From Paracoccus sp. R12_2 (GTDB lineage: Bacteria > Pseudomonadota > Alphaproteobacteria > Rhodobacterales > Rhodobacteraceae), in contig NZ_JAGHRA010000001.1 of NCBI RefSeq assembly GCF_017744015.1, positions 372,001 through 436,000 of the forward strand: 64,000 nucleotides of DNA, written 5' to 3'. Shown piece by piece: positions 54,126 through 63,551 of the stretch. The notes under the pieces were generated by a model that had not been told where the DNA came from, ran no database searches, and saw nothing but the letters and a program-made list of their open reading frames with translations. The first letter of the stretch is position 1, and every line of letters starts with the position of its first letter. Both the position numbers and the translations under genes were made by a program.

Positions 54126-57100
54126 TCAGTAGTCGCGCTCGAAATAGATGCCCAAGGTGTTGTCGCCATCGCTGCCGACCGAACCGCGCGCGCGCAGCGT
54201 CTCGGAGATGTCGAGATTGAGATTGATCGTGCTTTTTCCATCATCGCCGACCGAGACATCGGTATAGACATTCTCTGACAGATATTTCCCGGCGCGAACC
54301 TGCACGTTGCCGTCATCGTCGGTCTGCAGGTCAAGATCATCCAGCCCGACCTGGTTGCGCAACCGGCCCACGATCCCCTCGCCGCCACGTCCGGCAAGAA
54401 CCGCCAGCGCGTTTGCAAGCTGTGCGGCCTGCAGCGGACTGATATTGTCCAGACCACGCCCGAACAGCAATTGTGACAGAACCTCTTCCTCGGGCATCTC
54501 GGGCGAGGATTCGAAACTGATTTCGGGGTCGCGCGCCTCGCCGTCGATGATGATGCGGGTCGTGACGCCATCCTGACTGGTCTGTGCGACAAGCCGGATC
54601 ACAGGCATCATGCTGCCTTGCAGCTCGACCAGCCCCTCGGTCAGATCGAAGCGTTTGCCCAGAAGATCGACCCGCCCGCGGATCAGTTGGAAATGCCCGA
54701 TCGGCACGACGTTGCGGGTGGTGCCCTGAACCTGCAATTCCCCGCCCATTTCCGCATCGACGCCACGGCCCCGGATGAAGATCCGGTTCGGGGCGTTGAT
54801 CTGCAGATCCAGACGCGGCGGGTTCGCCGGCGGGGTCGAAGCCGGTCCGCCCATTCCGGCATCGCGAGATGCCGCGCTGGGATATTCTTCCAGTCCGGCC
54901 TTGGCGCGCGTGGCCCGCATCGGGCGCGTATCGTCCACATGACGTATCTCGGGTATCGACTTGGCGCCGCCCATCCCGGTCGAGGGAATGCGGATCTCGG
55001 TTTCGCCCAGCGTGATGCGGCCAGAGATCAGCGGCCCCGCCTGCATCTGCCCCGCAAAGCCGACCTGCCCACTTATCTCGGTCTGGTACAGGTTCGGATC
55101 GCGCGCCACGACGCGATCCAGCCGCACATCCAGATCAACATTTCCGCCGGCAAGATCGAGGGGACCGCGAACCGTGATCCGGCCGCCCGCGGCGACATTG
55201 GCCGCGGCGTCAATATTTATGCTGCCGCGCTGGAATCCGGCCGTGACATTCATCTGCTCAAGCCGCAATCCCAGTCCCGGTTCGGACAATTCGCCGCCCT
55301 GCAGGACGACCTGACCGCCAAGCGCCTGCAATCCCGGCGGTCCCTGAAGGGTCAGGTCCAGCCGCAGCGGTCCCTCGATCGTGCGGGTGCGGACAAACCC
55401 GTTGGCGATCGAGGCATTGCTGGTTCCGCTGATCGACAGATCGGTCGTCGAAAAGTTGCGCGCCGCCGAGCCTGAGACCCGGATATTGGTCTGACCGGGT
55501 GCAGTCGCTGCCAGATCGACCACGAAGTTCGCGCCAGCCTCGCGGATGGTGCCGTTCACCGTCGCGGGTCCGGGCAGTTGCGGCTGAATCTGTCCAAGGT
55601 CGTTCAGCCGGGCCTGCACGTTCAGGCCGCTGGCCGTATCACCGCTGGCATCAACCCGCAGTTGCGGGTTCGTGATATCGACGCGCTGGATCGACAGCCC
55701 GCTGGCCGATTGCGTGGCCGCCAGATCGAAATTCGTCTGGCCCCGCAGCAGCGGATCGACCTTTGGCTGCCCGACGGACAGGCCGCTGGCCGTGCCCCGC
55801 GCAGTAATCCGGCGCAGATCGTTTTCTTCCACCAGCCGCGCATCGGCACGCACCGCGCCGTTGATCCCGTTGCCCAGGAATCGCAGGTCGCCGGCGTTCA
55901 GGGTCGCGCTCAGATCCGTCTGGCCGCCACCGACCTTGCCGGTCGCGCTGCCGGTCAGGCGCGGGTTCTCGACCTGTGCCTGTTCGATCGTGAAGACACC
56001 GTCGCTTTCAGTCGCAGTCACCTGCAGGCGCGTCTCGCCCGCCAGCGCACCGTCGATCTGGGCCTGCCCGAACGCCAGGTCCCGGCCCGTTCCGGCAAGC
56101 TGCAGCCTGCGCACCCCGTCACCCGCCTCGCGGAAACTGCCATCTACATTCACCGCACCACGCCAGCCGGGGCCCATGAATGCCAGTGATCGCGCGTCGA
56201 TGGTCGCGGCGATATCGGTAACCCCCTCGCCATAGGTGCCATCAGCCGTCACTTCCAGCTGATCGTTGGTCAATTCCACGTCCCGCAGGGTGATGACGCC
56301 CGATTTCTCCTCGGCCTGTACCGTCAGGCGGGTGGTGCCGGTCAGCGCGCCATCGACGTTCTGTTGCCCAAGGCTGAGATTCTGTCCCGTTCCGGTCAGA
56401 TCGACGAAACGCGTGCCGTCCTGTTCGGACAGCTTCGCACGAGCCTGGAAATCGCCGGACCAGTCAGGGCGGATCGCGCCCAGATCGAACAGCTCGAACT
56501 GGGCTGTCGCATCCAGCGCACCGGCGGCAAAACTGCCTTCGCCCTCGGCCTTCAACTGGGGATTGGCCAGTTGGAATGTCTCAAGCTGATAGGCACCGTC
56601 CTGGGTCTGACCCGCGATCACCGCAAGGTTCGTGCGGCCCTGAAGCGCGTTGTCCAGTGCCTCGATGCCAATCCTCAGGTCGTCGGCTTCGCCACTGACG
56701 CTCAGCCTGCGTTGCCCGCTAGCACCGTTCAGTTTTGCCTCGGCCTGCAACGAACCGGCATAGGCGGGATCCGCCGATTCCAGGGACGGCATCGAAATCT
56801 GCGCGGTCACGTCGCTGGACAGGCTGTTCAGATACCCCTGCGCCTCGGCGGTCAGACCCTGCGCATCGACGGAAAACCGGGTGATCTCGATTCCGGCTTC
56901 GTCGCGACGTGCCCCAAGCCGGATCTTCGAGTCACCCTCCAGCAGTCGGTCAAGCTGGGGCTGGTTCAGGGCGATGTCGGTTCCGGTGACCTCGGCCTGC
57001 AAATCGAAACTGCGGTTCAGGACCCTGTAATAGCCGCTGGCGGAAAGGTCCGCGGCGCCGGTAATGTCCCGTCCGGCCAGCGCCGACAGACGGCCCAGAT

Positions 57101-58604
57101 CGTCATAGCCCGCATCGACATCCACAGACAGCAGGAACCCGCCCGACAGGCCCGACAGCAGGAAATAGCCCGACAGCCCGTAATCCGTGCCGTCAAGCGT
57201 CAGTTCCTGAACCTCGAACGCATGGCCGGGTGTGAAATCGAAATTCGCCCTGCCCTCGACCTGCTCGCCGACGGCCTGCGCCATCGCGGGATCGTCGAAT
57301 CCAAGCTGTCGGCCGCCGAAATCGATCTGCCCGGTGACCCCGGCAAGGGCTCCGTTCTGGGTGGCGATCTCGCCCGAGCCGTCCAAGGTAAGCGCACCGA
57401 TCCGCATGTCCCCCTGATCCAGTTCGCCGACCCGACCGGTCAGCGTCCAGCCCTGCCCCTCGGCCGCATCGAAATGCAGATCCAGCTTGCCGGATTCCAC
57501 CGTGGCATTGTCTGCGCCCGGCAACGCCACCGGTATCTGGGTGGCATTCGCGTCGCGACCCAGAAGGATCTGAAGATCCAGATTCTGCGGCGCCGATTGC
57601 GCGTTGGTCGCCATCGAACCTGCAACGGACAGCGCCTCGGTGTCGATCTTCAGTTCCGGAAGGTCGATCCGGCCATCCTCGCCGCGCCAGCCGCGTGCCA
57701 GAAGCTGGGTGTTCTGACCGAAGAACGTCCGATCCTCGGGCGGCAGCAGCGTTGCCACATCACCCCCCAGTTCCAGCCGGAACGCCGTTCCCGGACTGCC
57801 GTCCTCGCCCGGCGCGGCATTCGCGCTGGCCTGCCCGGTGACACGGGGCTGGCCATTCGTCGCGAGGCTGATATCGGCGGTGAAGTCCTGAACCGCGCCC
57901 TCGCCAGTGATCTGCGCGGAAACCGAGGGTCTGTCGTACAGGTCGACCAGGTTGACCAGCAGCCCATCCGCCGCCTCGTCCAGAGACAGGTTCAGACGCA
58001 AAACCTTGGTTTCGTTCGCGTATCCCGCGTCCAGGACGAATTCGCCGCGCGGTCCGTCGAGCCGGTCGATGGTCAGGTCGACATCGCCTTCGCCACCGGC
58101 AAGGCTCATGCTGCCGGACAGGCTGATGGCGGCTTCGACACCGATCACCGGCGCGCCCAGTTCGACCCGTTCGGCGTCGATCTGTTCAATGTTGATCGAT
58201 ACCGGCAGTTCGGGCAGGGCAAACTCGGTCGCCTCGGCCTTGGGGGCATCCCCGCCGGCCGCAGGCAGACGCGGCAGCAGGATTTCCGCCGCCGACAGTT
58301 CCGCGATGCTGACCCGGCCGCGCAGCAACGCGGCCCGGTTCCACTGGATCGCGCCGTCCTGCAGCGTCAGCCAGACCCCCTCGGTGTCCGCAATCGTCAT
58401 CCGGTCAAAGGTCGCACGCGACGACAGCGCGCCTTGAAACCCGTCGATCGTCACCTGCCGACCGGTGCCCGACAGGTTCTTTTCCAGAAGTCGTGTCAGG
58501 AATCCACGATCGTCATCAACCTCTTCCGAGATATCGGCCGCGCTTTGCGCCAGCACGATGGCCGGGAACAGCACTGCAAAGAATATCGTGACCAGTCTGC
58601 GCAT
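54126..58604 (-). CDS. tamB: translocation and assembly module protein TamB
   Basis: A 1492-residue inner-membrane-anchored, periplasm-spanning protein. The first 22 residues are a signal/anchor (R-R-L-V-T-I-F-F-A-V-L-F-P-A-I-V-L-A). The body is beta-rich repeats, as in AsmA-like lipid-transfer proteins. The C-terminal DUF490 domain includes I-R-G-R-G-V-D-A-E-M-G-G, G-K-R-F-D-L-T-E-G and the typical end Y-F-E-R-D-Y. Works with TamA in outer-membrane assembly and lipid transport. Starts one base inside the tamA stop (TGATG), so the two are coupled. Confidence 0.95.
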   Translation of the reverse strand: MRRLVTIFFAVLFPAIVLAQSAADISEEVDDDRGFLTRLLEKNLSGTGRQVTIDGFQGALSSRATFDRMTIADTEGVWLTLQDGAIQWNRAALLRGRVSIAELSAAEILLPRLPAAGGDAPKAEATEFALPELPVSINIEQIDAERVELGAPVIGVEAAISLSGSMSLAGGEGDVDLTIDRLDGPRGEFVLDAGYANETKVLRLNLSLDEAADGLLVNLVDLYDRPSVSAQITGEGAVQDFTADISLATNGQPRVTGQASANAAPGEDGSPGTAFRLELGGDVATLLPPEDRTFFGQNTQLLARGWRGEDGRIDLPELKIDTEALSVAGSMATNAQSAPQNLDLQILLGRDANATQIPVALPGADNATVESGKLDLHFDAAEGQGWTLTGRVGELDQGDMRIGALTLDGSGEIATQNGALAGVTGQIDFGGRQLGFDDPAMAQAVGEQVEGRANFDFTPGHAFEVQELTLDGTDYGLSGYFLLSGLSGGFLLSVDVDAGYDDLGRLSALAGRDITGAADLSASGYYRVLNRSFDLQAEVTGTDIALNQPQLDRLLEGDSKIRLGARRDEAGIEITRFSVDAQGLTAEAQGYLNSLSSDVTAQISMPSLESADPAYAGSLQAEAKLNGASGQRRLSVSGEADDLRIGIEALDNALQGRTNLAVIAGQTQDGAYQLETFQLANPQLKAEGEGSFAAGALDATAQFELFDLGAIRPDWSGDFQARAKLSEQDGTRFVDLTGTGQNLSLGQQNVDGALTGTTRLTVQAEEKSGVITLRDVELTNDQLEVTADGTYGEGVTDIAATIDARSLAFMGPGWRGAVNVDGSFREAGDGVRRLQLAGTGRDLAFGQAQIDGALAGETRLQVTATESDGVFTIEQAQVENPRLTGSATGKVGGGQTDLSATLNAGDLRFLGNGINGAVRADARLVEENDLRRITARGTASGLSVGQPKVDPLLRGQTNFDLAATQSASGLSIQRVDITNPQLRVDASGDTASGLNVQARLNDLGQIQPQLPGPATVNGTIREAGANFVVDLAATAPGQTNIRVSGSAARNFSTTDLSISGTSNASIANGFVRTRTIEGPLRLDLTLQGPPGLQALGGQVVLQGGELSEPGLGLRLEQMNVTAGFQRGSINIDAAANVAAGGRITVRGPLDLAGGNVDLDVRLDRVVARDPNLYQTEISGQVGFAGQMQAGPLISGRITLGETEIRIPSTGMGGAKSIPEIRHVDDTRPMRATRAKAGLEEYPSAASRDAGMGGPASTPPANPPRLDLQINAPNRIFIRGRGVDAEMGGELQVQGTTRNVVPIGHFQLIRGRVDLLGKRFDLTEGLVELQGSMMPVIRLVAQTSQDGVTTRIIIDGEARDPEISFESSPEMPEEEVLSQLLFGRGLDNISPLQAAQLANALAVLAGRGGEGIVGRLRNQVGLDDLDLQTDDDGNVQVRAGKYLSENVYTDVSVGDDGKSTINLNLDISETLRARGSVGSDGDNTLGIYFERDY

Positions 58605-60469
58605 CAGAATGCCTGCCCCAATCCCAGATAAAGCTGCACGCCATCGTCGGTGTCGCCGTTTCCGACCGGCGCGCCGATGTCGAAGCGCAACGGCCCGATG
58701 GGCGTCGCATAGCGCACCCCTGCCCCTGCCCCGGCATGCCAGCGACTGACACCGCCCCACGCATCTTCGGTCCAGACACGGCCATAATCGGCGAACAGAA
58801 CCAGCCCGATCTTCTCGCGCACCTGAAAGCGGAACTCGGCACTGGCATTGGCCACGCTCATCCCGCCGGTCTTGATCGGCCCGTCGGGGCCGACGATCTC
58901 GTTCACGCCAAGCGACTGATAGGATTGCCCGCGCACCGTGCCGCCACCGCCCGAGAAGAACAGATACTCGCGTGGCGTGTTCTGGATCTCGCTGCCCAGA
59001 ATCGTGCCGATCCGGGCGCGTCCGGCCAGGGTGAACCTGTCATCCTCGCCCATCGAATGATAGGCGCGCCCCTCGCCCAGAAGCCGCGCCCCGGAATCGG
59101 TGTCATCGAACCCCTTGAAGGGCGTCGCCTCTGCGCTGAGGTAATAGCCCCGCTTGGCGTCCGTCGGCTCGTCCCGGCGGTCCCAGGTCACGTCCATCGG
59201 GAATGCCAGCGCCTTGAAATCGCTGGTTTCTCCCTGATCGTTCACCCTGGACTGGAAATACTGGATCGCAAGATCGGCGGTCAGGCGGTCGCTGAAGATG
59301 TGGTTGAAACCCAACGCGATGCTGCCCGAGTCCGAATCGTAATCCTCTTCGCGCATCCGGGCGAGTTTCGTCTCGATATAGGCCGTCGTGTCGGGTGTGA
59401 TCGTGGCCGGCCGGTCGATGCGCAGCGTCAATTCTTCGTCCCGACCGCTGGTGTCGGACCCGATATCGGACATTTCCGCATCGATGCGCAGCCGTTCGCC
59501 GCCGCCAAGCAGATTGCGATGCATCCAGTAGGCCGAAACCTGTGCGCCATCGGTGGTCGATATCTCGAATCCGGCACCGATGCGGCGCGGCTTCTGTTCA
59601 ACCACCGTCAGATCGACATCAAGCGTGTCGTTGGCATTCAGATACTCTGCCTCTTCCAGCGTGATCGCCGAAAACACGCCGGTGCGCCGAAGACGCTTGC
59701 GCACCGTTTCAAGATCCTCGGGGTCGAAAGCCTGGCCTTCGGGGAACCCCGCGATCTTGCGCAGGCGCCGCGGGTTCATGCGGTCATAGCCGGAAATGCT
59801 GAGCTTGCCGAAGGTGACGGCGGGACCGGGCGCCAGCGCGATCCGGCTGTCGATCGTGTTGACATCGTGATCTGCGACAATCTCTTGCCCGCCGACGTCA
59901 GCCTTGGCGTGACCGTAGTTTCGCCAGCCTTCGACGCCCGCAAGCGCCGCCGACTTGATCGTGCCGGTGCCGCCTGTCTCGCCCCTGGCATATTCGCTTG
60001 GGATATCGCTTTCGGGGGCGACGGGCGCGATCTGGGCACGCGAGAACTTGAACACCGGTCCCGGATCGACCGTGACAACGACCGCATTCACGACCGAGGG
60101 CGCGTCCAGCGGCGCAATCTCGGCAGCCTCGACCCCATCAAGCGTGATGTAGATCAGCGCCGAATAATGGCCTTCGTCGTAAAGTGCGCCAAGGATCCGG
60201 GCATAGTCGGCGCGCGCGGCGGCCAGCACGTCCTGTCCGGTGGTGCGCCCTTCCTGCAGGGCACCCGCCACCAAAGAGGTGTTTCGTATGGTTTTCTTCA
60301 GATCGCCGTCGTCGCCCTGGACGCGGATATCCAGCGACACCGGGCCTTCGGCCTCGCTGCTGCCGCCAAACAGCCCCGAAAACGGAGACGACGACTGCCC
60401 CAGCGCCATTCCGGCAAAACCGAGGGCCGTAGACACGATCAGTCCCGCCCGAAGATAAGCCCGCATCAT
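58604..60469 (-). CDS. tamA: translocation and assembly module protein TamA (Omp85 family)
   Basis: Outer-membrane Omp85 protein of 621 residues. Signal peptide 1-24 (A-L-G-F-A-G-M-A-L-G-Q). Three POTRA domains lie between about 40 and 300, and the barrel follows. Omp85 features include W-D-R-R-D near 440, G-G-G-G-T-V-R-G-Q-S-Y-Q-S-L-G (loop with the VRGY-like motif) near 520, and the final strand Q-L-Y-L-G-L-G-Q-A-F ending in Phe. It forms the outer-membrane partner of TamB. AGGA precedes the first of two adjacent ATG codons. Confidence 0.96.
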   Translation of the reverse strand: MMRAYLRAGLIVSTALGFAGMALGQSSSPFSGLFGGSSEAEGPVSLDIRVQGDDGDLKKTIRNTSLVAGALQEGRTTGQDVLAAARADYARILGALYDEGHYSALIYITLDGVEAAEIAPLDAPSVVNAVVVTVDPGPVFKFSRAQIAPVAPESDIPSEYARGETGGTGTIKSAALAGVEGWRNYGHAKADVGGQEIVADHDVNTIDSRIALAPGPAVTFGKLSISGYDRMNPRRLRKIAGFPEGQAFDPEDLETVRKRLRRTGVFSAITLEEAEYLNANDTLDVDLTVVEQKPRRIGAGFEISTTDGAQVSAYWMHRNLLGGGERLRIDAEMSDIGSDTSGRDEELTLRIDRPATITPDTTAYIETKLARMREEDYDSDSGSIALGFNHIFSDRLTADLAIQYFQSRVNDQGETSDFKALAFPMDVTWDRRDEPTDAKRGYYLSAEATPFKGFDDTDSGARLLGEGRAYHSMGEDDRFTLAGRARIGTILGSEIQNTPREYLFFSGGGGTVRGQSYQSLGVNEIVGPDGPIKTGGMSVANASAEFRFQVREKIGLVLFADYGRVWTEDAWGGVSRWHAGAGAGVRYATPIGPLRFDIGAPVGNGDTDDGVQLYLGLGQAF

Positions 60470-60581
60470 TCCTGCCCTGCCATGCTCGCTTTGCAGCGAG
60501 TTGAACAGGAATGAGGCGTGAATTCCAGCAATTCATTCGGGAATGGCAGGCAAACCACCACCTTTCGCCGATGTGTGGCGC

Positions 60582-61508
60582 TTACGACAAAGCGGCAAGA
60601 CAGCCGTGCAGCGCCGCCATGTCGTCGCGGATCAGGAAGATCGGCGTATTCTCGGGGATATGGCGCATAAAGGGATCGTCCAGAAAGCCGCGCTGGAAAA
60701 TATCGACTCGGTCGGCAATGCTGCGCCCGACGCTGCCGGCGAGGAACAACCCCTCAAGCGGCATGAACCGCAGCGCCAGTTCACGACAAAGCTGTCCGAC
60801 CATCTCGGTGAACAGGTCATAGGTCTCGATGGCCTGCGCATCGCCGGCGGCTGCGGCGCGGGCGATGTCCTCGCTGCGGATCGGGTCTGTTCCGGTGCGG
60901 GCGGCATGCAGGCGCGACAGACCGCGCCCCGCAAAGGTTTCCTCGGTCGAGGTGAACTGCGTTGCCGCGTCGTCCCCCAGCAGGCGCACAAGACGTTGAT
61001 AGATATTGGCGGGAAGATTGGTGTGACCCTCTTCCGCCTCCAGCGCCGTGATCGCGCCGCCCTGCAGGACGCGCACCGCGCAGACATTGAAGCCGGTGCC
61101 CAGTCCGACTACCAGCGCCTGTCCGTTGCGGGCACGATCCTCTGGTGCGTCGCGCAGCATCGCGACCCCGTCGCCATGAAGGGCAGGGGTTGCGTAACCC
61201 AGCGCGGTCAGATCGTTGATCAGCCGGACCTGATCGGCATCGGTCAGCCGGGCCAGGCGGTCCTCGTCGAAATCCCAATCGCGGTTTGTCAGTTGCGCCT
61301 TGCCGCCGCTGACCGGTCCTGCGACCGCGATGCAGACCGACGTGATGCGCGGCTGGTCCTGTTCCTGCAGAAAGCGGCGCACCACGTCGTCGAAACTGGT
61401 GAAATCGTCGCCGCGAAACCGGGTCACGGTTTCCTCGTCGATCACCTGATTCCGTGCGATCGCCAGTCGGGCATTCGTTCCGCCCACATCCCCAAGAAGC
61501 ATCGCCAT
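60582..61508 (-). CDS. glk: glucokinase
   Basis: Phosphorylates glucose with ATP, 308 residues. The ATP-binding N-terminus L-L-G-D-V-G-G-T-N-A-R-L-A (residues 4-16), the sugar-binding L-T-N-R-D-W region near 72 and L-I-N-D-L-T-A-L near 95, G-L-G-T-G-F-N near 135 and the A-G-S-V-G near 256 agree with the Glk family. ATG 61508 is used; ATG 61502 is possible. It lies upstream of tamA on the same strand with a 112-base gap. Start to start, it diverges from the secreted protein gene at 61711. Confidence 0.93.
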   Translation of the reverse strand: MAMLLGDVGGTNARLAIARNQVIDEETVTRFRGDDFTSFDDVVRRFLQEQDQPRITSVCIAVAGPVSGGKAQLTNRDWDFDEDRLARLTDADQVRLINDLTALGYATPALHGDGVAMLRDAPEDRARNGQALVVGLGTGFNVCAVRVLQGGAITALEAEEGHTNLPANIYQRLVRLLGDDAATQFTSTEETFAGRGLSRLHAARTGTDPIRSEDIARAAAAGDAQAIETYDLFTEMVGQLCRELALRFMPLEGLFLAGSVGRSIADRVDIFQRGFLDDPFMRHIPENTPIFLIRDDMAALHGCLAALS

Positions 61509-61710
61509 GGCCGTTCCCCGCACGCTGTTCGCCGTGTTTCATTCACTAGGGCAGAATATCCGACTTTTCGAGAGGGCGCATGATAGCGGAAACGTCTTTC
61601 TTGCGGCCATCGACGATGACGGTTGGCCGCCAACCTTGCCGTTCGCAGGAACTTCGCCCCGCGCCGATGCGTTTTCTGGTCGAACGATGACAAAGGGAAA
61701 GGTCTGAACC

Positions 61711-62139
61711 ATGGCCCGCATCGCAAACCGTATCGCACGCCTGACGATTGCCGGCAGCCTTGCACTGCTGACCGCAGCGCCGGCCCTTGCCGTATCACGC
61801 GCCGATCAGCCGGTGCAAAGCTGGTCGGCCATGCAGGGCATCGACGTGCCGGAACTGCTGGATCAGGCGCAGGACATGCCGACATCGGACATGGCGCTGG
61901 GTGATCAACCTTACTGTGCCGACAACCCCGAGATCCGCCAGACATTGCAGCACGACTTCGCCGAACAGCCCGTCGATTCGTCGCATGCCGGCACGCAGCT
62001 ATGGGCGTCCGACCAGATGGGCACATGGACCCTGGTGGCGCCGCGCGCTGACCAGACAAGCTGCATCATCGCCTCGGGGATCGGCTATCATCCGGAAAAG
62101 GATGTCGAGGTTTATTACCAGACCGCAGGCCTGAACTGA
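61711..62139 (+). CDS. secreted protein of unknown function
   Basis: A 142-residue protein with a clear signal peptide: basic start, hydrophobic core L-T-I-A-G-S-L-A-L-L-T-A-A and cleavage after A-P-A-L-A (residue 27). The mature 115 residues have two cysteines (P-Y-C-A-D and T-S-C-I-I) that could bond, and a W-T-L-V-A-P-R segment suggesting a compact beta fold. No family is recognised. GGAAAGG precedes the ATG. Its stop codon directly abuts the stop of the convergent ABC ATPase gene. Likely periplasmic. Confidence 0.82.
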   Translation: MARIANRIARLTIAGSLALLTAAPALAVSRADQPVQSWSAMQGIDVPELLDQAQDMPTSDMALGDQPYCADNPEIRQTLQHDFAEQPVDSSHAGTQLWASDQMGTWTLVAPRADQTSCIIASGIGYHPEKDVEVYYQTAGLN

Positions 62140-62880
62140 TTAACCCACGCGCCGCAGGAAGCTGCGCGTGCGATCGTCCTGGGCATTGCCGAAGATCTGG
62201 CCGGGCGGCCCCTGTTCAACGATCCGTCCACCTTCCATGAACACGACGCGGTCCGCGATTTCACGCGCAAACTGCATCTCGTGCGTCACGATCAGCATCG
62301 TCTGCCGCCCATCCGCAATCTTCCGGATCAGGTCCAGAACCTCGCCCACCCATTCGGGATCAAGGGCGCTGGTCGGTTCATCAAACAGCATCAGATCGGC
62401 GTCCAGCGCCATCGCACGCCCGATCCCCACGCGTTGCTGCTGTCCGCCCGACAGGCCTGATGGATAGCTGTCGCCGCGATCGCCCAGACCGATCTGGGTC
62501 AGGATCTGGTCGGCGCGATCCTGTGCCTTTTCCTTCGACCAACCGCGAACGGTCGTCAGACCCTCCATGATGTTCTGGCGCGCCGTCATGTTGGCAAACA
62601 GCGCATAGCCTTGAAAAACGAACCCCGTCCGCCGGCGCAGTGCAAGGATCTGGGCGTTGCCGGCCTTGGCGGCATCGACCGTCAGATCGCCGATGGCGAT
62701 TTTTCCCTGATCCGGCCGGTCCAGATAGTTCAGGCAGCGCAGCAAGGTCGATTTGCCGGTGCCCGAAGGGCCGATGATCGCCACGCGCTCGCCCGGTTTC
62801 AGGCACAGGTCTATCCCGTCCAGAACGGTGTTGGCTCCGAACCGCTTGACCAGCCCGCTGACGTCGATTTCGCAACTCAT
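62140..62880 (-). CDS. amino-acid ABC transporter ATP-binding protein
   Basis: ATPase of a polar amino-acid type importer, 246 residues. Walker A G-P-S-G-T-G-K-S-T is at 37-45, the signature L-S-G-G-Q-Q-Q-R at 143-150, Walker B L-M-L-F-D-E-P-T at 163-170 and the switch His in V-T-H-E-M near 200. The E-M-x-F-A-R-E-I-A-D-R-V-V-F-M stretch is typical of the GlnQ/HisP branch. It overlaps the permease gene by 4 bases. Together with the permease and binding protein upstream it forms a three-gene operon reading leftward. Confidence 0.94.
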   Translation of the reverse strand: MSCEIDVSGLVKRFGANTVLDGIDLCLKPGERVAIIGPSGTGKSTLLRCLNYLDRPDQGKIAIGDLTVDAAKAGNAQILALRRRTGFVFQGYALFANMTARQNIMEGLTTVRGWSKEKAQDRADQILTQIGLGDRGDSYPSGLSGGQQQRVGIGRAMALDADLMLFDEPTSALDPEWVGEVLDLIRKIADGRQTMLIVTHEMQFAREIADRVVFMEGGRIVEQGPPGQIFGNAQDDRTRSFLRRVG

Positions 62881-63551
62881 CGCGCCACCGCCTTTCCAAG
62901 ATGCGCTTCCATCCGGCGCTGACCCACCGACAGCACCTCGACGATGGCCCAGTAGAACAGCGCGACGACCAGAAACGCCTCGAGATAGAGGAAGCTGCCG
63001 GCAGCCTCTTTCTGCGCGGCACCCATCATCTCGGTCACGCCAAGGGTGAACGCCAATGAAGTGCCTTTGATCATGTCGATGAAATAGTTCATCAGCGTCG
63101 GCGCCGCCACGCGGGCGGCCTGCGGCAGAATGATCCGCCGCAGCAACTGGCCCTGGGTCATGCCGATGGACTGCGCCGCCTCCCACTGGCTGCGATCGAC
63201 GCCAAGGATCGCGCCGCGGATGCTTTCGGCCATATAGGCCGAAAAATGCATCGTCAGCCCGAAGATCGCGGCGGTCACGCCATTGATGCTGGTCAGAAAG
63301 CTCAGCATCTGGGGCAGCCCGTAATAGAACAGGAACAACTGCACCAGCAGCGGAGTCCCCCTGAAAAAGCTGATGAACACCGCCACGACCCGGTCCAGGA
63401 TCGGCACGCGAAGAACCCTCACGATGGCAAGGATCGCAGCCAGAACCAGCGCGGCGATCATCGAGATGACCGCCATGAACAGGGTCAGGGGAACATACCC
63501 GGCGATCACCGGCACCAGATCCCACATATAGGCGATGTCCAGCGGGCGCAT
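62877..63551 (-). CDS. amino-acid ABC transporter permease
   Basis: Inner-membrane permease of 224 residues, the usual size for HisM/GlnP-type subunits. About five hydrophobic helices are visible, starting with Y-V-P-L-T-L-F-M-A-V-I-S-M-I-A-A. The pattern F-I-S-F-F-R-G-T-P-L-L-V-Q-L near 60 and the EAA loop E-A-A-Q-S-I-G-M-T near 124 are the family marks. It overlaps the binding-protein stop by one base (TAATG) and the ATPase start by four. Substrate not determinable, probably a polar amino acid or opine/cystine-like compound. Confidence 0.93.
   Translation of the reverse strand: MRPLDIAYMWDLVPVIAGYVPLTLFMAVISMIAALVLAAILAIVRVLRVPILDRVVAVFISFFRGTPLLVQLFLFYYGLPQMLSFLTSINGVTAAIFGLTMHFSAYMAESIRGAILGVDRSQWEAAQSIGMTQGQLLRRIILPQAARVAAPTLMNYFIDMIKGTSLAFTLGVTEMMGAAQKEAAGSFLYLEAFLVVALFYWAIVEVLSVGQRRMEAHLGKAVAR

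Noticed and set aside
56364..58631. A 755-codon open frame on the plus strand opposite tamB
   Set aside because: TamB on the minus strand has the signal anchor, repeats and C-terminal domain expected; the antisense frame is Arg/Gln-rich with no motif.
58736..60514. A 592-codon open frame on the plus strand opposite tamA
   Set aside because: It lies antisense to a complete Omp85 gene and has no recognisable feature.
61507..61707. A 66-codon plus-strand frame between glk and the secreted protein gene
   Set aside because: It begins within the glk start and fills a divergent promoter region; no ribosome site or family support.
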